The notes beneath the pieces were generated by a model. It searched no databases. It worked only from the letters and a program-made list of their open reading frames with translations, and was not told where the DNA came from. Of a stretch of DNA of 64,000 bases, positions 9,415 through 17,740 are shown one piece after another. Made by a program: the position numbers and the translations under genes. The stretch is from Sphingomonas sp. Its GTDB lineage: Bacteria > Pseudomonadota > Alphaproteobacteria > Sphingomonadales > Sphingomonadaceae. The stretch spans positions 1 through 64,000 of the forward strand of contig NZ_JAHBZJ010000008.1 of NCBI RefSeq assembly GCF_019635455.1, in the 5' to 3' direction. How positions within the stretch are numbered: the stretch's first letter is position 1; every line of letters starts with the position of its first letter.

Positions 9415-10083
9415 ATGTGGCAGCTTTACCAATTCCCGCTGTGTCCCTTCTCGCGGAAAGTCCGCCTCGTTCTTGGGGAAAAGGGCGTCGGGTACGAACC
9501 GGTTCGCGAATCGCCGTGGCAGCGGCGCGACGAATTTCTCGACATGAATCCCGCCGGCCAGGTGCCGGTGATGGCCGATGATCGCGGGGTGGTGCTGATC
9601 GATTCGGTGGCGATCTGCGAGTTTTTCGAGGAGACGGTGAGCAAGGCGGCCCTGCTCAACGGCACCGCCGCCGACCGCGCGGAAATCCGCCGCCTCGTCA
9701 GCTGGTTCGACAACCAGTTCTTTCGCGACATTACCGGGCCGTTGCTGAACGAGCGGATGATCAAGCGGATCGTCCAGCGCGCGACGCCGGATTCGGGTGC
9801 GCTGCGCGAGGCGATGAAGGCCGCGGTCGCGCACCTCGACTATATCGATTACCTGCTCGACCACCGCACCTGGATCGGCGGCGCGACGATGAGCCTTGCC
9901 GATCTGTCGGCGGCGGCACAGATCAGCGTGGCCGATTATCTGGGCGGGATCGACTGGAAGAGCCACGAACAGGCCAAGCGCTGGTATATCGGCATGAAGA
10001 GCCGCCCGAGCTTCCGCCCGCTGCTGGCCGAGCGGATGGAGGGGATCAACCCGCCCGCGGATTACGAGAAGCTCGACCTGTGA
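9415..10083 (+). CDS. glutathione S-transferase family protein
   Basis: A 222-residue protein with an N-terminal thioredoxin-like GST domain (YQFPLCPFSRKVRLVLGEKG, ending with the QVPVM cis-proline segment) and an all-helical C-terminal domain. The PLCPFSRK segment places a cysteine where the catalytic Ser, Tyr or Cys of GST families lies, as in alphaproteobacterial GSTs related to FstA or stringent-starvation types. The substrate cannot be inferred. The gene is followed by a short-chain dehydrogenase overlapping by GTGA, so the two are probably co-translated. The upstream gap is filled by a palindromic repeat rather than an obvious promoter. Confidence 0.88.
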   Translation: MWQLYQFPLCPFSRKVRLVLGEKGVGYEPVRESPWQRRDEFLDMNPAGQVPVMADDRGVVLIDSVAICEFFEETVSKAALLNGTAADRAEIRRLVSWFDNQFFRDITGPLLNERMIKRIVQRATPDSGALREAMKAAVAHLDYIDYLLDHRTWIGGATMSLADLSAAAQISVADYLGGIDWKSHEQAKRWYIGMKSRPSFRPLLAERMEGINPPADYEKLDL

Positions 10084-10781
10084 CCGGATCGAGCGCGGTC
10101 GTCATCGGCGCGACCGGCGGTATCGGCGCGGCGTTCGCGGACCTGCTCGACGAGGAAGAGGGGCATCGCAAGGTGTGGCGGTTTGGCCGCTCGCTAACCG
10201 GGGAGGCGCATCTCGACCTTGCCGACGAAGCCAGCATCGCGGCGGCGGCAGCGCACGTCGCCTCCGGTCCGCCGCCGTCATTGATCCTGATCGCCACCGG
10301 CATTCTGGGGGAGGGGGCGCGCGGTCCCGAAAAGGCGCTGCGCGACCTCGACCCCGACTGGCTCGCGCGGATGTTCGCGATCAACACGATCGGTCCTGCG
10401 CTCGTCGCCAAGCACTTCCTGCCACTGCTGCCGCGCAACGGAACCCCGGTGTTCGCCGCGCTCTCCGCCCGTGTCGGCAGCATCTCCGACAATCACCTTG
10501 GCGGCTGGCACGGCTATCGCGCGTCCAAGGCCGCGCTCAACATGCTGATCCGCAATTTCGCGATCGACGCGTCGCGCCACAATGATCGCAGCATCGTGAT
10601 CGGCCTCCACCCCGGCACCGTCGATACGAAGCTGTCCGAACCGTTTCGCGGAACGCTCGCCCCCGGCAAGCTGTTCGCGCCCGATCGCGCCGTGCTCCAG
10701 CTGCTCGACGTGATCGAGGGCCTCAAGCCGGCCGACTCGGGCAAATGCTTCGCCTGGGACGGGACCGAGATTCCCGCCTGA
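10080..10781 (+). CDS. short-chain dehydrogenase/reductase, C-factor (CsgA)-like
   Basis: This 233-residue classical SDR starts at a GTG overlapping the stop of the GST gene. The NAD(P)-binding glycine motif is GATGGIG near residue 10, and the catalytic tyrosine-lysine pair is in GYRASKAAL. The C-terminal part (HPGTVDTKLSEPF, then a GKCFAWDG ending) matches the C-factor/CsgA-like subgroup. Members are cytoplasmic oxidoreductases with poorly known substrates; the name comes from a Myxococcus signalling protein and should not be read as function here. It closes a two-gene unit with the GST. Confidence 0.85.
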   Translation: MTGSSAVVIGATGGIGAAFADLLDEEEGHRKVWRFGRSLTGEAHLDLADEASIAAAAAHVASGPPPSLILIATGILGEGARGPEKALRDLDPDWLARMFAINTIGPALVAKHFLPLLPRNGTPVFAALSARVGSISDNHLGGWHGYRASKAALNMLIRNFAIDASRHNDRSIVIGLHPGTVDTKLSEPFRGTLAPGKLFAPDRAVLQLLDVIEGLKPADSGKCFAWDGTEIPA

Positions 10782-10810
10782 TCCGCCAGCACGGACCGCC
10801 AGACCACGCA

Positions 10811-10836
10811 TTGCTCAGCTTTGCCTCATGACGCGC
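10811..10836 (+). promoter_or_regulatory. conserved upstream motif with 11-bp-spaced GCTCA/CCTCA repeats
   Basis: The block reads TTGCTCAG, six variable bases, then CTCATGACGCGC. The same block with the same six-base spacing occurs at 30702-30727, upstream of a paralogous gene. GCTCA at 10813 and CCTCA at 10824 are exactly 11 bp apart. The distance to the downstream ATG is 50 bases here and 49 at the second site. Spaced direct repeats of this period are typical of PhoB/OmpR-type response-regulator sites, but the regulator is not identified. Confidence 0.5.
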
Positions 10837-10886
10837 ACCCTCCGCATGGCGCACGACCGGGCATCCGCAATGGAAGGAGGGATGCC

Positions 10887-11255
10887 ATGAATGTTTCCAC
10901 GAACCGCTGGTTTCGGACGGGGGTCGTCGTCGCGATCGTCACGGCGGCGCTCACGGTCTGGACGACCATCGTTCGCGACGACGGCAACGGGGCGGGATTC
11001 TTCATGCTCATTCTGGCCGCCGCCACCGGGACCTTCGCGGCGCACGCACGCCCCGGCGGAACGGCACGCGCGATGATCGGGGTCGCGGCGATGCAGGTCG
11101 CCCTTACCGCGTTGATCGTCACCGCGCCGGTGACCGCGGCGACGCCGGACGCGACCGGCCGCTATCTGGTGACCGGCGTCGTATTGGCGGCGCTGTGGCT
11201 GGCGGCAGGCGCCTGTTTCGGGGTGGCCGCGCGTTCGATCGACGGGGATCGCTAG
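10887..11255 (+). CDS. small membrane protein of unknown function, paralogue of the gene at 30777
   Basis: This 122-residue protein has about four hydrophobic helices and is probably in the inner membrane. The ATG at 10887 is chosen because AAGGAGG lies just upstream (10874-10880). I do not recognise a named family. Its central region aligns with the 184-residue protein at 30777-31331: IVRDDGNGAGFFMLILAAAT here against IVGDAGNAANLMFALVVATI there, with further matches over the next two helices. Both genes share an upstream motif at the same distance. The stop codon overlaps that of the convergent penicillin-binding protein gene through a shared CTAG. Confidence 0.7.
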   Translation: MNVSTNRWFRTGVVVAIVTAALTVWTTIVRDDGNGAGFFMLILAAATGTFAAHARPGGTARAMIGVAAMQVALTALIVTAPVTAATPDATGRYLVTGVVLAALWLAAGACFGVAARSIDGDR

Positions 11256-13423
11256 AACCCGTCGCCCGGCGCGCCATCAAATTGCGGGTCCCCACCCTCG
11301 GGGCGCCGTTCGTCGCGCCGCCCCGCCGGGCCGCGGTCGCGCACCGGCGGAGGCTCGTCCAATCCCTCATCGCCGGGCGGCGGCATCCGGTCACGCGGGC
11401 GGACTACGTCGATGCTGCCGTCCGGATTGACCCGCACGCCCATTCCCTGCCCGCCGAACCGCCCTTCGAACTCGATCGGCGCGTCGAGGGCGTTTTCATC
11501 GCCCCCCTCGTCGCCATCGATCACATCGCCGATATTGTCTGCGACCACCGGCTCGGCCTTGGGTCGCGCGGTCACGCCCAGGGCCTGGGTCATGAAATCG
11601 CGCCACACCCGCGCCGGCAGGCCGCCGCCCGCCAGGCCGGGATTGGGCGTATTGTCGTCATTGCCCATCCAGACGCCGGTCACGATACCATCGGCATAGC
11701 CCATGAACAGCGCATCGCGATTGTCCTGCGTCGTCCCGGTCTTGCCGAACGTATCGACCGAGAGGGCGGCGGCGTGACCGGTTCCCTCCGTCGCCGCCGC
11801 CGCGAGCAGCTCGCGCATCCCCGCCAGCTCGCGCTGGCCGAGGGGCCGGGTCATCCCCGAAAAGCGCGCGAGCCAGCCGCGATCCGCCTCCGCCCCCAGC
11901 CCGCGCGGCCGGACCGGCGCCTGGCCGCTGGCGATCGCGGCATAGGCGGCGGTCAGCTCGATCAGCGACACGCTCGACGTGCCGAGCGCGATCGACGCCT
12001 CGCTGGGGATCGGGCTGGTGATGCCCAGGTCACGCGCGGCCCGGATCACTGCGGCCGGCCCCACCTTCTGGATCAGGCGGGCGGCGGCCACATTGCTAGA
12101 TTTGGCGAAGGCATGGCGCAGCGTGATCTCGCCCTCATAGCGGCCGCCACTGTTCTTGGGCGACCAGTTGCCGATCGTCACCGGCTCGTCCAGCACGGTC
12201 GAATCGGGAGTCATGCCGGATCGCAGGGCAGCGAGATAGACGAACAGCTTGAACGTCGATCCCGGCTGGCGCTGCGCCTGGGTCGCGCGGTTGAACGGCG
12301 ATTCGGCATAGCTCTTGCCGCCGACCATCGCGATCACCCGCCCGTCGGGCCGCATCGCGACGATCGCGATCTGTGATTTGCGAAGGCCCGCATTGCGCAC
12401 CGCGCGTTCGGCCGCCCTCTGCGCCTTCATCTCAAGCGTGGTGCGGATTTCGTCGTCGCCGTCACCCGATTCGTTGAGTTCGCGCGCATCGGGCAGCACC
12501 CAGTCGGCGAAATAGGTTCCGTTGGGCAGCTGCTTCGTCCGCGCCAGCCGCAGCCGCGCCGGGGCAACCGCCTTGCCCTCCGCCGCCGTCAGGAAGCCGG
12601 CATCGACCATCGTTCCGACCACCACGGCCTCGCGCGCCTGTGCGCCCTTCAGATTGCCCGACGGAGCCAGCCGCGACGGCGCCTTGACCAGTCCCGCGAG
12701 CATCGCCGCCTGTCCCACCGTCAACTCGGTCGCGGGACGGCTGAAATAATGTCGGGCGGCGGCGTCCAGGCCATAGACATTGTCGCCGAAATAGACGTTC
12801 GAGAGATAGCGCGAGAGAATCTCGTCCTTGGTCAGCCACGCCTCGAGCCAAAAGGCGATCAGCACCTCCTGAAACTTCCGCCCGAACGTGCGCCGTGAAT
12901 TGAGGAACGCGTTCTTCGCCAGCTGCTGGGTGATCGTGCTGCCACCCTGCGCGCCGTTCGACGTGAAGACGTTGTTGACGAAGGCGCGCAGGATCCCGCG
13001 CGGATCGACGCCCCAGTGCGACCGGAAGCGGCGATCCTCGACCGCGATGAACGCCTGGGTCACATGGTCGGGCAGTTTCGTCGCGTCCACCGGGGCGCCG
13101 ACGATCGCCCCCGACCGCGCGATCGGCGTCCCTTCTGCGGACAGCAGCGTGATCGATGGCGGAACCGGCGGCTCGAGCGATTTGCTGAGCGGCGCGGTGA
13201 ACACGAGCCAGGCGACCGCGGCAAAGAACAACAGCAACGCGGCGGCGATGCCGCGCCACAGCCACTTCCAGTTCCGGCGGCGATACGCGACCGGCAGGTT
13301 CGTCGTATAGTCGTCGGGCGGCTCCCCGCCGCCCATGCCGCCAGGCGCGCCACCGCCAAGCGGTCGGGACGCGGACGCCGCTCGCGGGTCGCCAATCTCT
13401 GGATACAGGGTGTCGTAGCGCAT
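11252..13423 (-). CDS. class A penicillin-binding protein (PBP1A family), bifunctional transglycosylase/transpeptidase
   Basis: A 723-residue bitopic inner-membrane protein that polymerises and cross-links peptidoglycan. A cytoplasmic tail of about 60 residues precedes one membrane helix (LWRGIAAALLLFFAAVAWLVF). The glycosyltransferase domain starts with the EDRRFRSHWGVD motif (catalytic Glu), with GGSTITQQLAKN downstream. The transpeptidase domain has the SxxK serine in GSTFK, the SxN motif in KSSNVAA and KTG in FGKTGTTQDNRDA. The C-terminus ends in a charged Pro/Arg/Gly-rich tail, probably disordered. It ends against a convergent membrane protein gene. Redundancy with other PBPs cannot be judged from this window. 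Confidence 0.93.
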   Translation of the reverse strand: MRYDTLYPEIGDPRAASASRPLGGGAPGGMGGGEPPDDYTTNLPVAYRRRNWKWLWRGIAAALLLFFAAVAWLVFTAPLSKSLEPPVPPSITLLSAEGTPIARSGAIVGAPVDATKLPDHVTQAFIAVEDRRFRSHWGVDPRGILRAFVNNVFTSNGAQGGSTITQQLAKNAFLNSRRTFGRKFQEVLIAFWLEAWLTKDEILSRYLSNVYFGDNVYGLDAAARHYFSRPATELTVGQAAMLAGLVKAPSRLAPSGNLKGAQAREAVVVGTMVDAGFLTAAEGKAVAPARLRLARTKQLPNGTYFADWVLPDARELNESGDGDDEIRTTLEMKAQRAAERAVRNAGLRKSQIAIVAMRPDGRVIAMVGGKSYAESPFNRATQAQRQPGSTFKLFVYLAALRSGMTPDSTVLDEPVTIGNWSPKNSGGRYEGEITLRHAFAKSSNVAAARLIQKVGPAAVIRAARDLGITSPIPSEASIALGTSSVSLIELTAAYAAIASGQAPVRPRGLGAEADRGWLARFSGMTRPLGQRELAGMRELLAAAATEGTGHAAALSVDTFGKTGTTQDNRDALFMGYADGIVTGVWMGNDDNTPNPGLAGGGLPARVWRDFMTQALGVTARPKAEPVVADNIGDVIDGDEGGDENALDAPIEFEGRFGGQGMGVRVNPDGSIDVVRPRDRMPPPGDEGLDEPPPVRDRGPAGRRDERRPEGGDPQFDGAPGDGF

Positions 13424-13479
13424 CGAACCGGCGACCGTATTACCCTGATATTACAGCCGGCTCAAGCACGCATCGCGCG

Positions 13480-15090
13480 TCAATCCACCCGGACAAAGGC
13501 GAGATGGTGGAAATCATAGCTGAAATCGGCAAGCGGCGAGAGCGCCTTCATCCTGACTGCCGTCGCCCTTCCGTCCGCGACCGTGAAGGTCACCACCGCA
13601 TCCTCGCCCAGTCCCGGGGCGATGCGCGTGCGGAACGCGTCCGTCCCCCAGGGCTCAAGCACGCTGGCGAATTGCGGCGTCGGCACGAAATCGATGAACA
13701 GCGCGGCCTTCCTGCCGCGGCCGCGAACGCTCACCACGATGTCGCCATACCATGGGTCGCGATACCGTCCGGCATAGCCGGCCAGCGGCACGCTCGGCCC
13801 GCCATCCGGCCGCTTCTCGCCCCCTTCCCCCATCGCCGCGACGGCATTTTCCCGCGCGAGCTTGTTGCGCGCGACATAGCTGCCGACCCAATCATAGGCG
13901 GGTGACACATCGAGCAGGCGATCGAGGATCGCGTTGCGGATTCCGCCCGATACGCTGTCCTCGGTATTGCTCAGCACGACGACGCCGATCCCGGCGGACG
14001 GGATCATCGCGGTCTGCGTGACCTGTCCCGACAGGCCGCCGGAATGGCTGATCAGCCGCCGCCCGCGATAATCCTGGACGAACCAGCCGAGCGCATAGCC
14101 CGACATGACCGGCCGCGCGGGATTGAGATCGGTCGCGCCGTCGCTCGACGACACGACCACCTGGGGCGACCACATTTCCGCCGCGCTCGCGCGGGTCCAC
14201 AGCCGCTTTCCGCCGGGCAGTTCGCCCCCGGCAAGCTGGGCGGTGAGCCATTTGGCGACATCGGTGACGCTGGCATTGATCCCGGCGCCGGGATCGATCA
14301 CCGCGCTTTCGTCGGGCCGGATCACCTGCATCGGGCCGACCCCGCGCACCGGCGGCCCCAATCGCGCGTGGCGCGCCGCAACATTGTCGGTGCGCAGCAG
14401 ATCGAGCGACACCACCGCGTCGTCCATTCCGATCGGTTCGACCAGCCGCGTCCGCACGAAATCGCGCCAGCTCATCCCCGAAACGCGCGCGATCAGCACG
14501 CCCGCGACGACATAGAGGATGTTGTCGTAATCATAGCCGCCGCGAAACGGCCGCACCGGCTGAAGGAATTGCAGCGCGCGCAGCGCGTCCTGGGCGCTGC
14601 GGTTCGATTTGGGGAAATAGAGCAGGTCCCCGGCGCCGAGCGGCAGGCCCGAGCGGTGGACCAGCAGGTCACGCACGGTGAACAGCTGCGTCACCGCAGG
14701 ATCGGCCATCTTGAATTCGGGGATATGGGTGGTGAGCCGGTCATCCCAGCCCAGCTTCTTCTCCTCGACCAGCATCGCGATCGCGGCGGCGGTAAACGCC
14801 TTGGTGTTGGAGGCGATGCCGAACCTGGTGTGGACATCGACCGGTGCCGCCTGGCCCATCGTCCGCACGCCATAGCCCCGCAGCCACGGCGCCTGCCCCG
14901 CGCGCACGATGCCGACCGCGATGCCCGGCGTTTCGAACGCGCGCATGAAATTGCGGACGATCGCGTCGATCGCACCGTCCAGATCGCCGCCGGTCGCCGC
15001 ATCCTGTGCGAAGGCGGGCAGCGCCAGGCCAACCGCCCCGCCGGCACCCAGCGCCAGCACGCCGCGCCGGTCGATCGTGAATCCGCTCAT
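13480..15090 (-). CDS. secreted serine hydrolase, beta-lactamase/class C PBP family
   Basis: This 536-residue protein has a twin-arginine-like leader (DRRGVLALGAGGAVGLALPAFA) and is probably periplasmic. The beta-lactamase-like fold is shown by the SxxK motif in ASNTKAF, a YxN motif in YDYDN and an HSG in place of KTG (SHSGGLSGQ). The last roughly 110 residues form a DUF3471-like C-terminal domain common to bacterial serine hydrolases and esterases. Candidate activities are D-amino-acid peptidase or esterase; the sequence cannot decide. It lies downstream of no obvious partner, with a 56-base gap to the penicillin-binding protein gene on the same strand. Confidence 0.85.
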   Translation of the reverse strand: MSGFTIDRRGVLALGAGGAVGLALPAFAQDAATGGDLDGAIDAIVRNFMRAFETPGIAVGIVRAGQAPWLRGYGVRTMGQAAPVDVHTRFGIASNTKAFTAAAIAMLVEEKKLGWDDRLTTHIPEFKMADPAVTQLFTVRDLLVHRSGLPLGAGDLLYFPKSNRSAQDALRALQFLQPVRPFRGGYDYDNILYVVAGVLIARVSGMSWRDFVRTRLVEPIGMDDAVVSLDLLRTDNVAARHARLGPPVRGVGPMQVIRPDESAVIDPGAGINASVTDVAKWLTAQLAGGELPGGKRLWTRASAAEMWSPQVVVSSSDGATDLNPARPVMSGYALGWFVQDYRGRRLISHSGGLSGQVTQTAMIPSAGIGVVVLSNTEDSVSGGIRNAILDRLLDVSPAYDWVGSYVARNKLARENAVAAMGEGGEKRPDGGPSVPLAGYAGRYRDPWYGDIVVSVRGRGRKAALFIDFVPTPQFASVLEPWGTDAFRTRIAPGLGEDAVVTFTVADGRATAVRMKALSPLADFSYDFHHLAFVRVD

Positions 15091-15224
15091 CTGCTACTCC
15101 CGCGCAAGCCCGTTCCGAAACCGTTTCCAGGTCCCCGATGCCGCGAAAGCGGTCGTTCGAACGGTTTGTGCGACGCTAGCCACAGGCGGCCTGTGCAAAC
15201 AAGCCCGGCTGGCGGGCCGCCCTC

Positions 15225-15791
15225 TTACGCTTCCAGTTCGACGTCCCAATAGAGCCAGTCGTGCCACGTCTCATGCAGGTGGTTCGGCGGGAACCGCCGG
15301 CCATGCTCCTGCAACTGCCAGCTGGTCGGCCGGATCGGTGGCATGAACAGCGGCATCGCCGCCTGTTTCGGCGTCCGCCCGCCCTTTTTGAGGTTGCACG
15401 GCGCGCAGGCGGTGGCGACATTTTCCCATGTCGTGCGCCCGCCCTGCGCGCGCGGCACCACATGGTCGAACGTCAGGTCGCGCCCGCTGCCGCAATATTG
15501 GCATTCGAACTTGTCGCGCAGAAACAGGTTGAACCGGGTGAAGGCCGGAAACTGGCTCGGCTTCACATATTGTTTGAGCGCGATGACGCTTGGCAGCTTG
15601 ATCGCGGCGGTGGGGCTCCTCACCTCGCGTTCGTAATGGCTGACGATATCGACCCGGTCGAGGAACACCGCCTTGATCGCGGTCTGCCACGGCCACACGC
15701 TGAGCGGATAATAGGAAAGCGGCGTATAATCCGCGTTGAGGACGAGGGCAGGACACCCCTCGGGATGGCGGATCAGATCGGGATGGTACAT
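15225..15791 (-). CDS. HNH endonuclease-domain protein
   Basis: A 188-residue protein whose centre is an HNH nuclease fold: CQYCG zinc-binding pair, DHVVPRAQGG catalytic His region, ENVATACAPCNLKKG with the second cysteine pair. The start at 15791 has a GGGGGG ribosome site directly upstream; an earlier in-frame ATG would add 30 basic residues without similarity. This stand-alone HNH family is found widely on bacterial chromosomes, usually as a housekeeping gene rather than in a mobile element. Its substrate is unknown. It is divergent from gluQRS with about 100 bases between the starts, which should hold both promoters. Confidence 0.88.
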   Translation of the reverse strand: MYHPDLIRHPEGCPALVLNADYTPLSYYPLSVWPWQTAIKAVFLDRVDIVSHYEREVRSPTAAIKLPSVIALKQYVKPSQFPAFTRFNLFLRDKFECQYCGSGRDLTFDHVVPRAQGGRTTWENVATACAPCNLKKGGRTPKQAAMPLFMPPIRPTSWQLQEHGRRFPPNHLHETWHDWLYWDVELEA

Positions 15792-15892
15792 GTTCCCCCC
15801 AGTGATGCCCGACGTCTTGCACCGCTCCTCGCCACGAAGCGTTACGTCGTCATGACACCATACCCGCCGACTCGCGGTCAAGGGTTCATGGC

Positions 15893-16726
15893 ATGATCGT
15901 CACGCGTTTCGCGCCCAGCCCCACCGGCCGGTTGCATCTTGGCCACGCCTTTTCCGCGTTGAAGGCGCATGACTTTGCCCGCGGCGCCGGCGGCCGCTTC
16001 CTGCTGCGGATCGAGGATATCGACGGCACGCGCAGCCGCCGCGATCATATCGACACGATCCTGCGCGATCTCGACTGGCTGGGCATCGGCTGGGACGGGG
16101 CGGTGAGCTTCCAGTCGCGCCGCCTCGCTTATTACCACGCCGCGCTTCAGGAACTGCGCGCGCGCGGCCTGATCTATCCGTGTTTCTGTACGCGTGCCGA
16201 CATCGCCGCCAGCACCAGCGCGCCGCACGGACCGGAGGGGCCGCTATATCCGGGGACATGCCGGGGCCTGGCGCGGCCCGATCTGTCACGCCCCCATTGC
16301 TGGCGACTGGACATGGCGACGGCGGCACGCGGCGGGCTCACCTTCACCGACACGCGCCACGGCGTGACGGCCGCCGATCCCGCGCAGCACGGCGATGTCG
16401 TCCTTGCGCGCAAGGATGCCCCGGCCTCCTACCACCTCGCCGTCACGCTCGACGATGCGGCGCAGGGGGTTACCGATGTCGTGCGCGGCGCCGACCTGCT
16501 CCCCGCGACGCATGTCCACCGCCTGCTCCAGGCGCTGCTCGGCCTTCCCACCCCGCGCTATCACCACCATGAACTGCTGACCGGGCCGGACGGCGAACGG
16601 CTCGCCAAACGGCACGGCGCGCCCACCCTTGCCGCCCTGCGCGAAGCCGGCGCGGACGGCCATGCGCTTGCCGACGCGCTCCGCCGTGGCGAACTCCCGG
16701 TTGGATTCGCGGCCGCAAGGGACTAG
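15893..16726 (+). CDS. gluQ: glutamyl-Q tRNA(Asp) synthetase GluQRS
   Basis: At 277 residues this is a truncated relative of glutamyl-tRNA synthetase lacking the anticodon-binding domain. It attaches glutamate to queuosine at position 34 of tRNA-Asp. The class I HIGH motif reads HLGH near residue 20, a zinc site is suggested by YPCFC and YPGTC, and the KMSKS-like motif is RLAKRHGA near residue 240. The start ATG at 15893 gives the usual VTRFAPSPTGRLHLGH opening. Queuosine modification links it to the queuosine-precursor transporter at 24501. Confidence 0.94.
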   Translation: MIVTRFAPSPTGRLHLGHAFSALKAHDFARGAGGRFLLRIEDIDGTRSRRDHIDTILRDLDWLGIGWDGAVSFQSRRLAYYHAALQELRARGLIYPCFCTRADIAASTSAPHGPEGPLYPGTCRGLARPDLSRPHCWRLDMATAARGGLTFTDTRHGVTAADPAQHGDVVLARKDAPASYHLAVTLDDAAQGVTDVVRGADLLPATHVHRLLQALLGLPTPRYHHHELLTGPDGERLAKRHGAPTLAALREAGADGHALADALRRGELPVGFAAARD

Positions 16727-16772
16727 GTCTGGGGTTCAGCAGTGCCGAGCGGCAACCTAAAGGCAACACCTC

Positions 16773-17003
16773 ATGAAGCTCTTCCTCGTCCTCCTGCTCA
16801 TCGCCGCGATGATCGCGACCGTCGTGGCGCTGATCCGTGGCATCGTCGCGTTCCTGCAATCGAGTGCGGAGGATGTGAAATCCGGCAACGGGCCGAGCGC
16901 GTCGTCGCTCAAGTCGAACAAGATGATGCAGCAGCGCATCCTGTTTCAGGGCATCGCGATCGCGATCGTCGCGCTCCTGCTGCTGATGGCGAGCCAGGGC
17001 TAG
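16773..17003 (+). CDS. small twin-transmembrane protein (HIG1/DUF2909-like)
   Basis: This 76-residue protein is two hydrophobic helices (residues 3-28 and about 58-73) joined by a polar loop ending in KSNKMMQQRILFQG. That layout, with a basic MMQQR segment before the second helix, resembles the HIG1-type or DUF2909 small membrane proteins of alphaproteobacteria, some of which associate with respiratory complexes. The role here is unknown. It sits 46 bases after gluQRS and is followed by a repeat-bearing gap before the cobalamin adenosyltransferase gene. Confidence 0.7.
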   Translation: MKLFLVLLLIAAMIATVVALIRGIVAFLQSSAEDVKSGNGPSASSLKSNKMMQQRILFQGIAIAIVALLLLMASQG

Positions 17004-17018
17004 AGAAGCCCCTCAGTC

Positions 17019-17120
17019 CCGAACCTTGTTCGGTACGCCGCCGGGCGGCCGACGAACCATTTCGAGGCCCGACCCGCGTCGCCGTGGTGTCGTGACCCCG
17101 GAACAAGCCGCGAGTGACGA
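17019..17120. repeat. second copy of a degenerate intergenic palindromic element
   Basis: The gap between the small membrane protein and the adenosyltransferase gene starts with a perfect hairpin (CCGAAC-CTT-GTTCGG, 17019-17033). It ends with a segment (17098-17120) that matches the right end of the 9231-9338 element at 19 of 23 positions. The outer inverted repeat is decayed. No U-tract follows the hairpin, so it is not a standard terminator. Confidence 0.5.
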
Positions 17121-17126
17121 CAGGAA

Positions 17127-17696
17127 ATGGTCAAACTCACCAAGATCTACACCCGCACCGGCGATGACGGCACCACCGGCCTGGTCGATGGATCGCGCAT
17201 CGCCAAATCGGACGCGCGCATGGCCGCGATCGGCGATGTCGATGAGGCGAACAGCGCGATCGGCGTCGCGATCGCCGCGCTTTCCGGTGCCGCGCCCGCC
17301 GACCTGCTCGAAGCCATCCAGAACGACCTGTTCGACCTTGGCGCGGACCTTGCCACTCCGGGCGACGATTTCACCCCGTCGGAAATGACGTTGCGCATCG
17401 TCGCCGCGCAGGTGACGCGGATCGAGGCCGCGATCGATGCGGCCAACGCGCGCCTGACCCCGCTGACCAGCTTCATCCTGCCGGGCGGCAACCCGGCCGC
17501 CGCGGCGATCCACCTCGCCCGCGCGATCGTGCGGCGGGCAGAGCGCAGCGCGGTTGCCGCCGCACACGCCACGCCGGTCAACCCGTATGCGATCGCCTAT
17601 CTTAACCGCCTGTCGGACCTGCTTTTTGTGCTTGCCCGCGAAATGAACCTTTCGGGCGGCGGGGACGTTTTGTGGAGACCCGGGGCCAATCGCTAG
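17127..17696 (+). CDS. PduO-type cob(I)alamin adenosyltransferase
   Basis: A 189-residue cytoplasmic enzyme that transfers adenosyl from ATP to cob(I)alamin, making adenosylcobalamin. The ATP-binding N-terminus reads YTRTGDDGTTGLVDGSR, followed by GDVDEANSAIG, a central VTRIEAAID segment and the C-terminal RRAERSAV and LNRLSDLLFVLAR segments, all in the order expected for the PduO family. The length is normal. The ribosome site is weak (CAGGAA). It lies between the small membrane protein and egtB. No other cobalamin or B12-dependent enzyme gene is seen in the window. Confidence 0.94.
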   Translation: MVKLTKIYTRTGDDGTTGLVDGSRIAKSDARMAAIGDVDEANSAIGVAIAALSGAAPADLLEAIQNDLFDLGADLATPGDDFTPSEMTLRIVAAQVTRIEAAIDAANARLTPLTSFILPGGNPAAAAIHLARAIVRRAERSAVAAAHATPVNPYAIAYLNRLSDLLFVLAREMNLSGGGDVLWRPGANR

Positions 17697-17740
17697 CGTC
17701 GCACATTGACCTTCGTCGCATCCCGGTCTAGGAGAACGAA

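Noticed and set aside
11252..13423. PBP gene as part of a resistance island
   Set aside because: Composition and neighbours are ordinary core genes and no mobile element is near; treated as housekeeping peptidoglycan synthesis.
15181..15195. Perfect hairpin CACAGG-CGG-CCTGTG downstream of the HNH gene as a terminator
   Set aside because: The stem is real but short and no U-tract follows on the minus strand; not supported as an intrinsic terminator.
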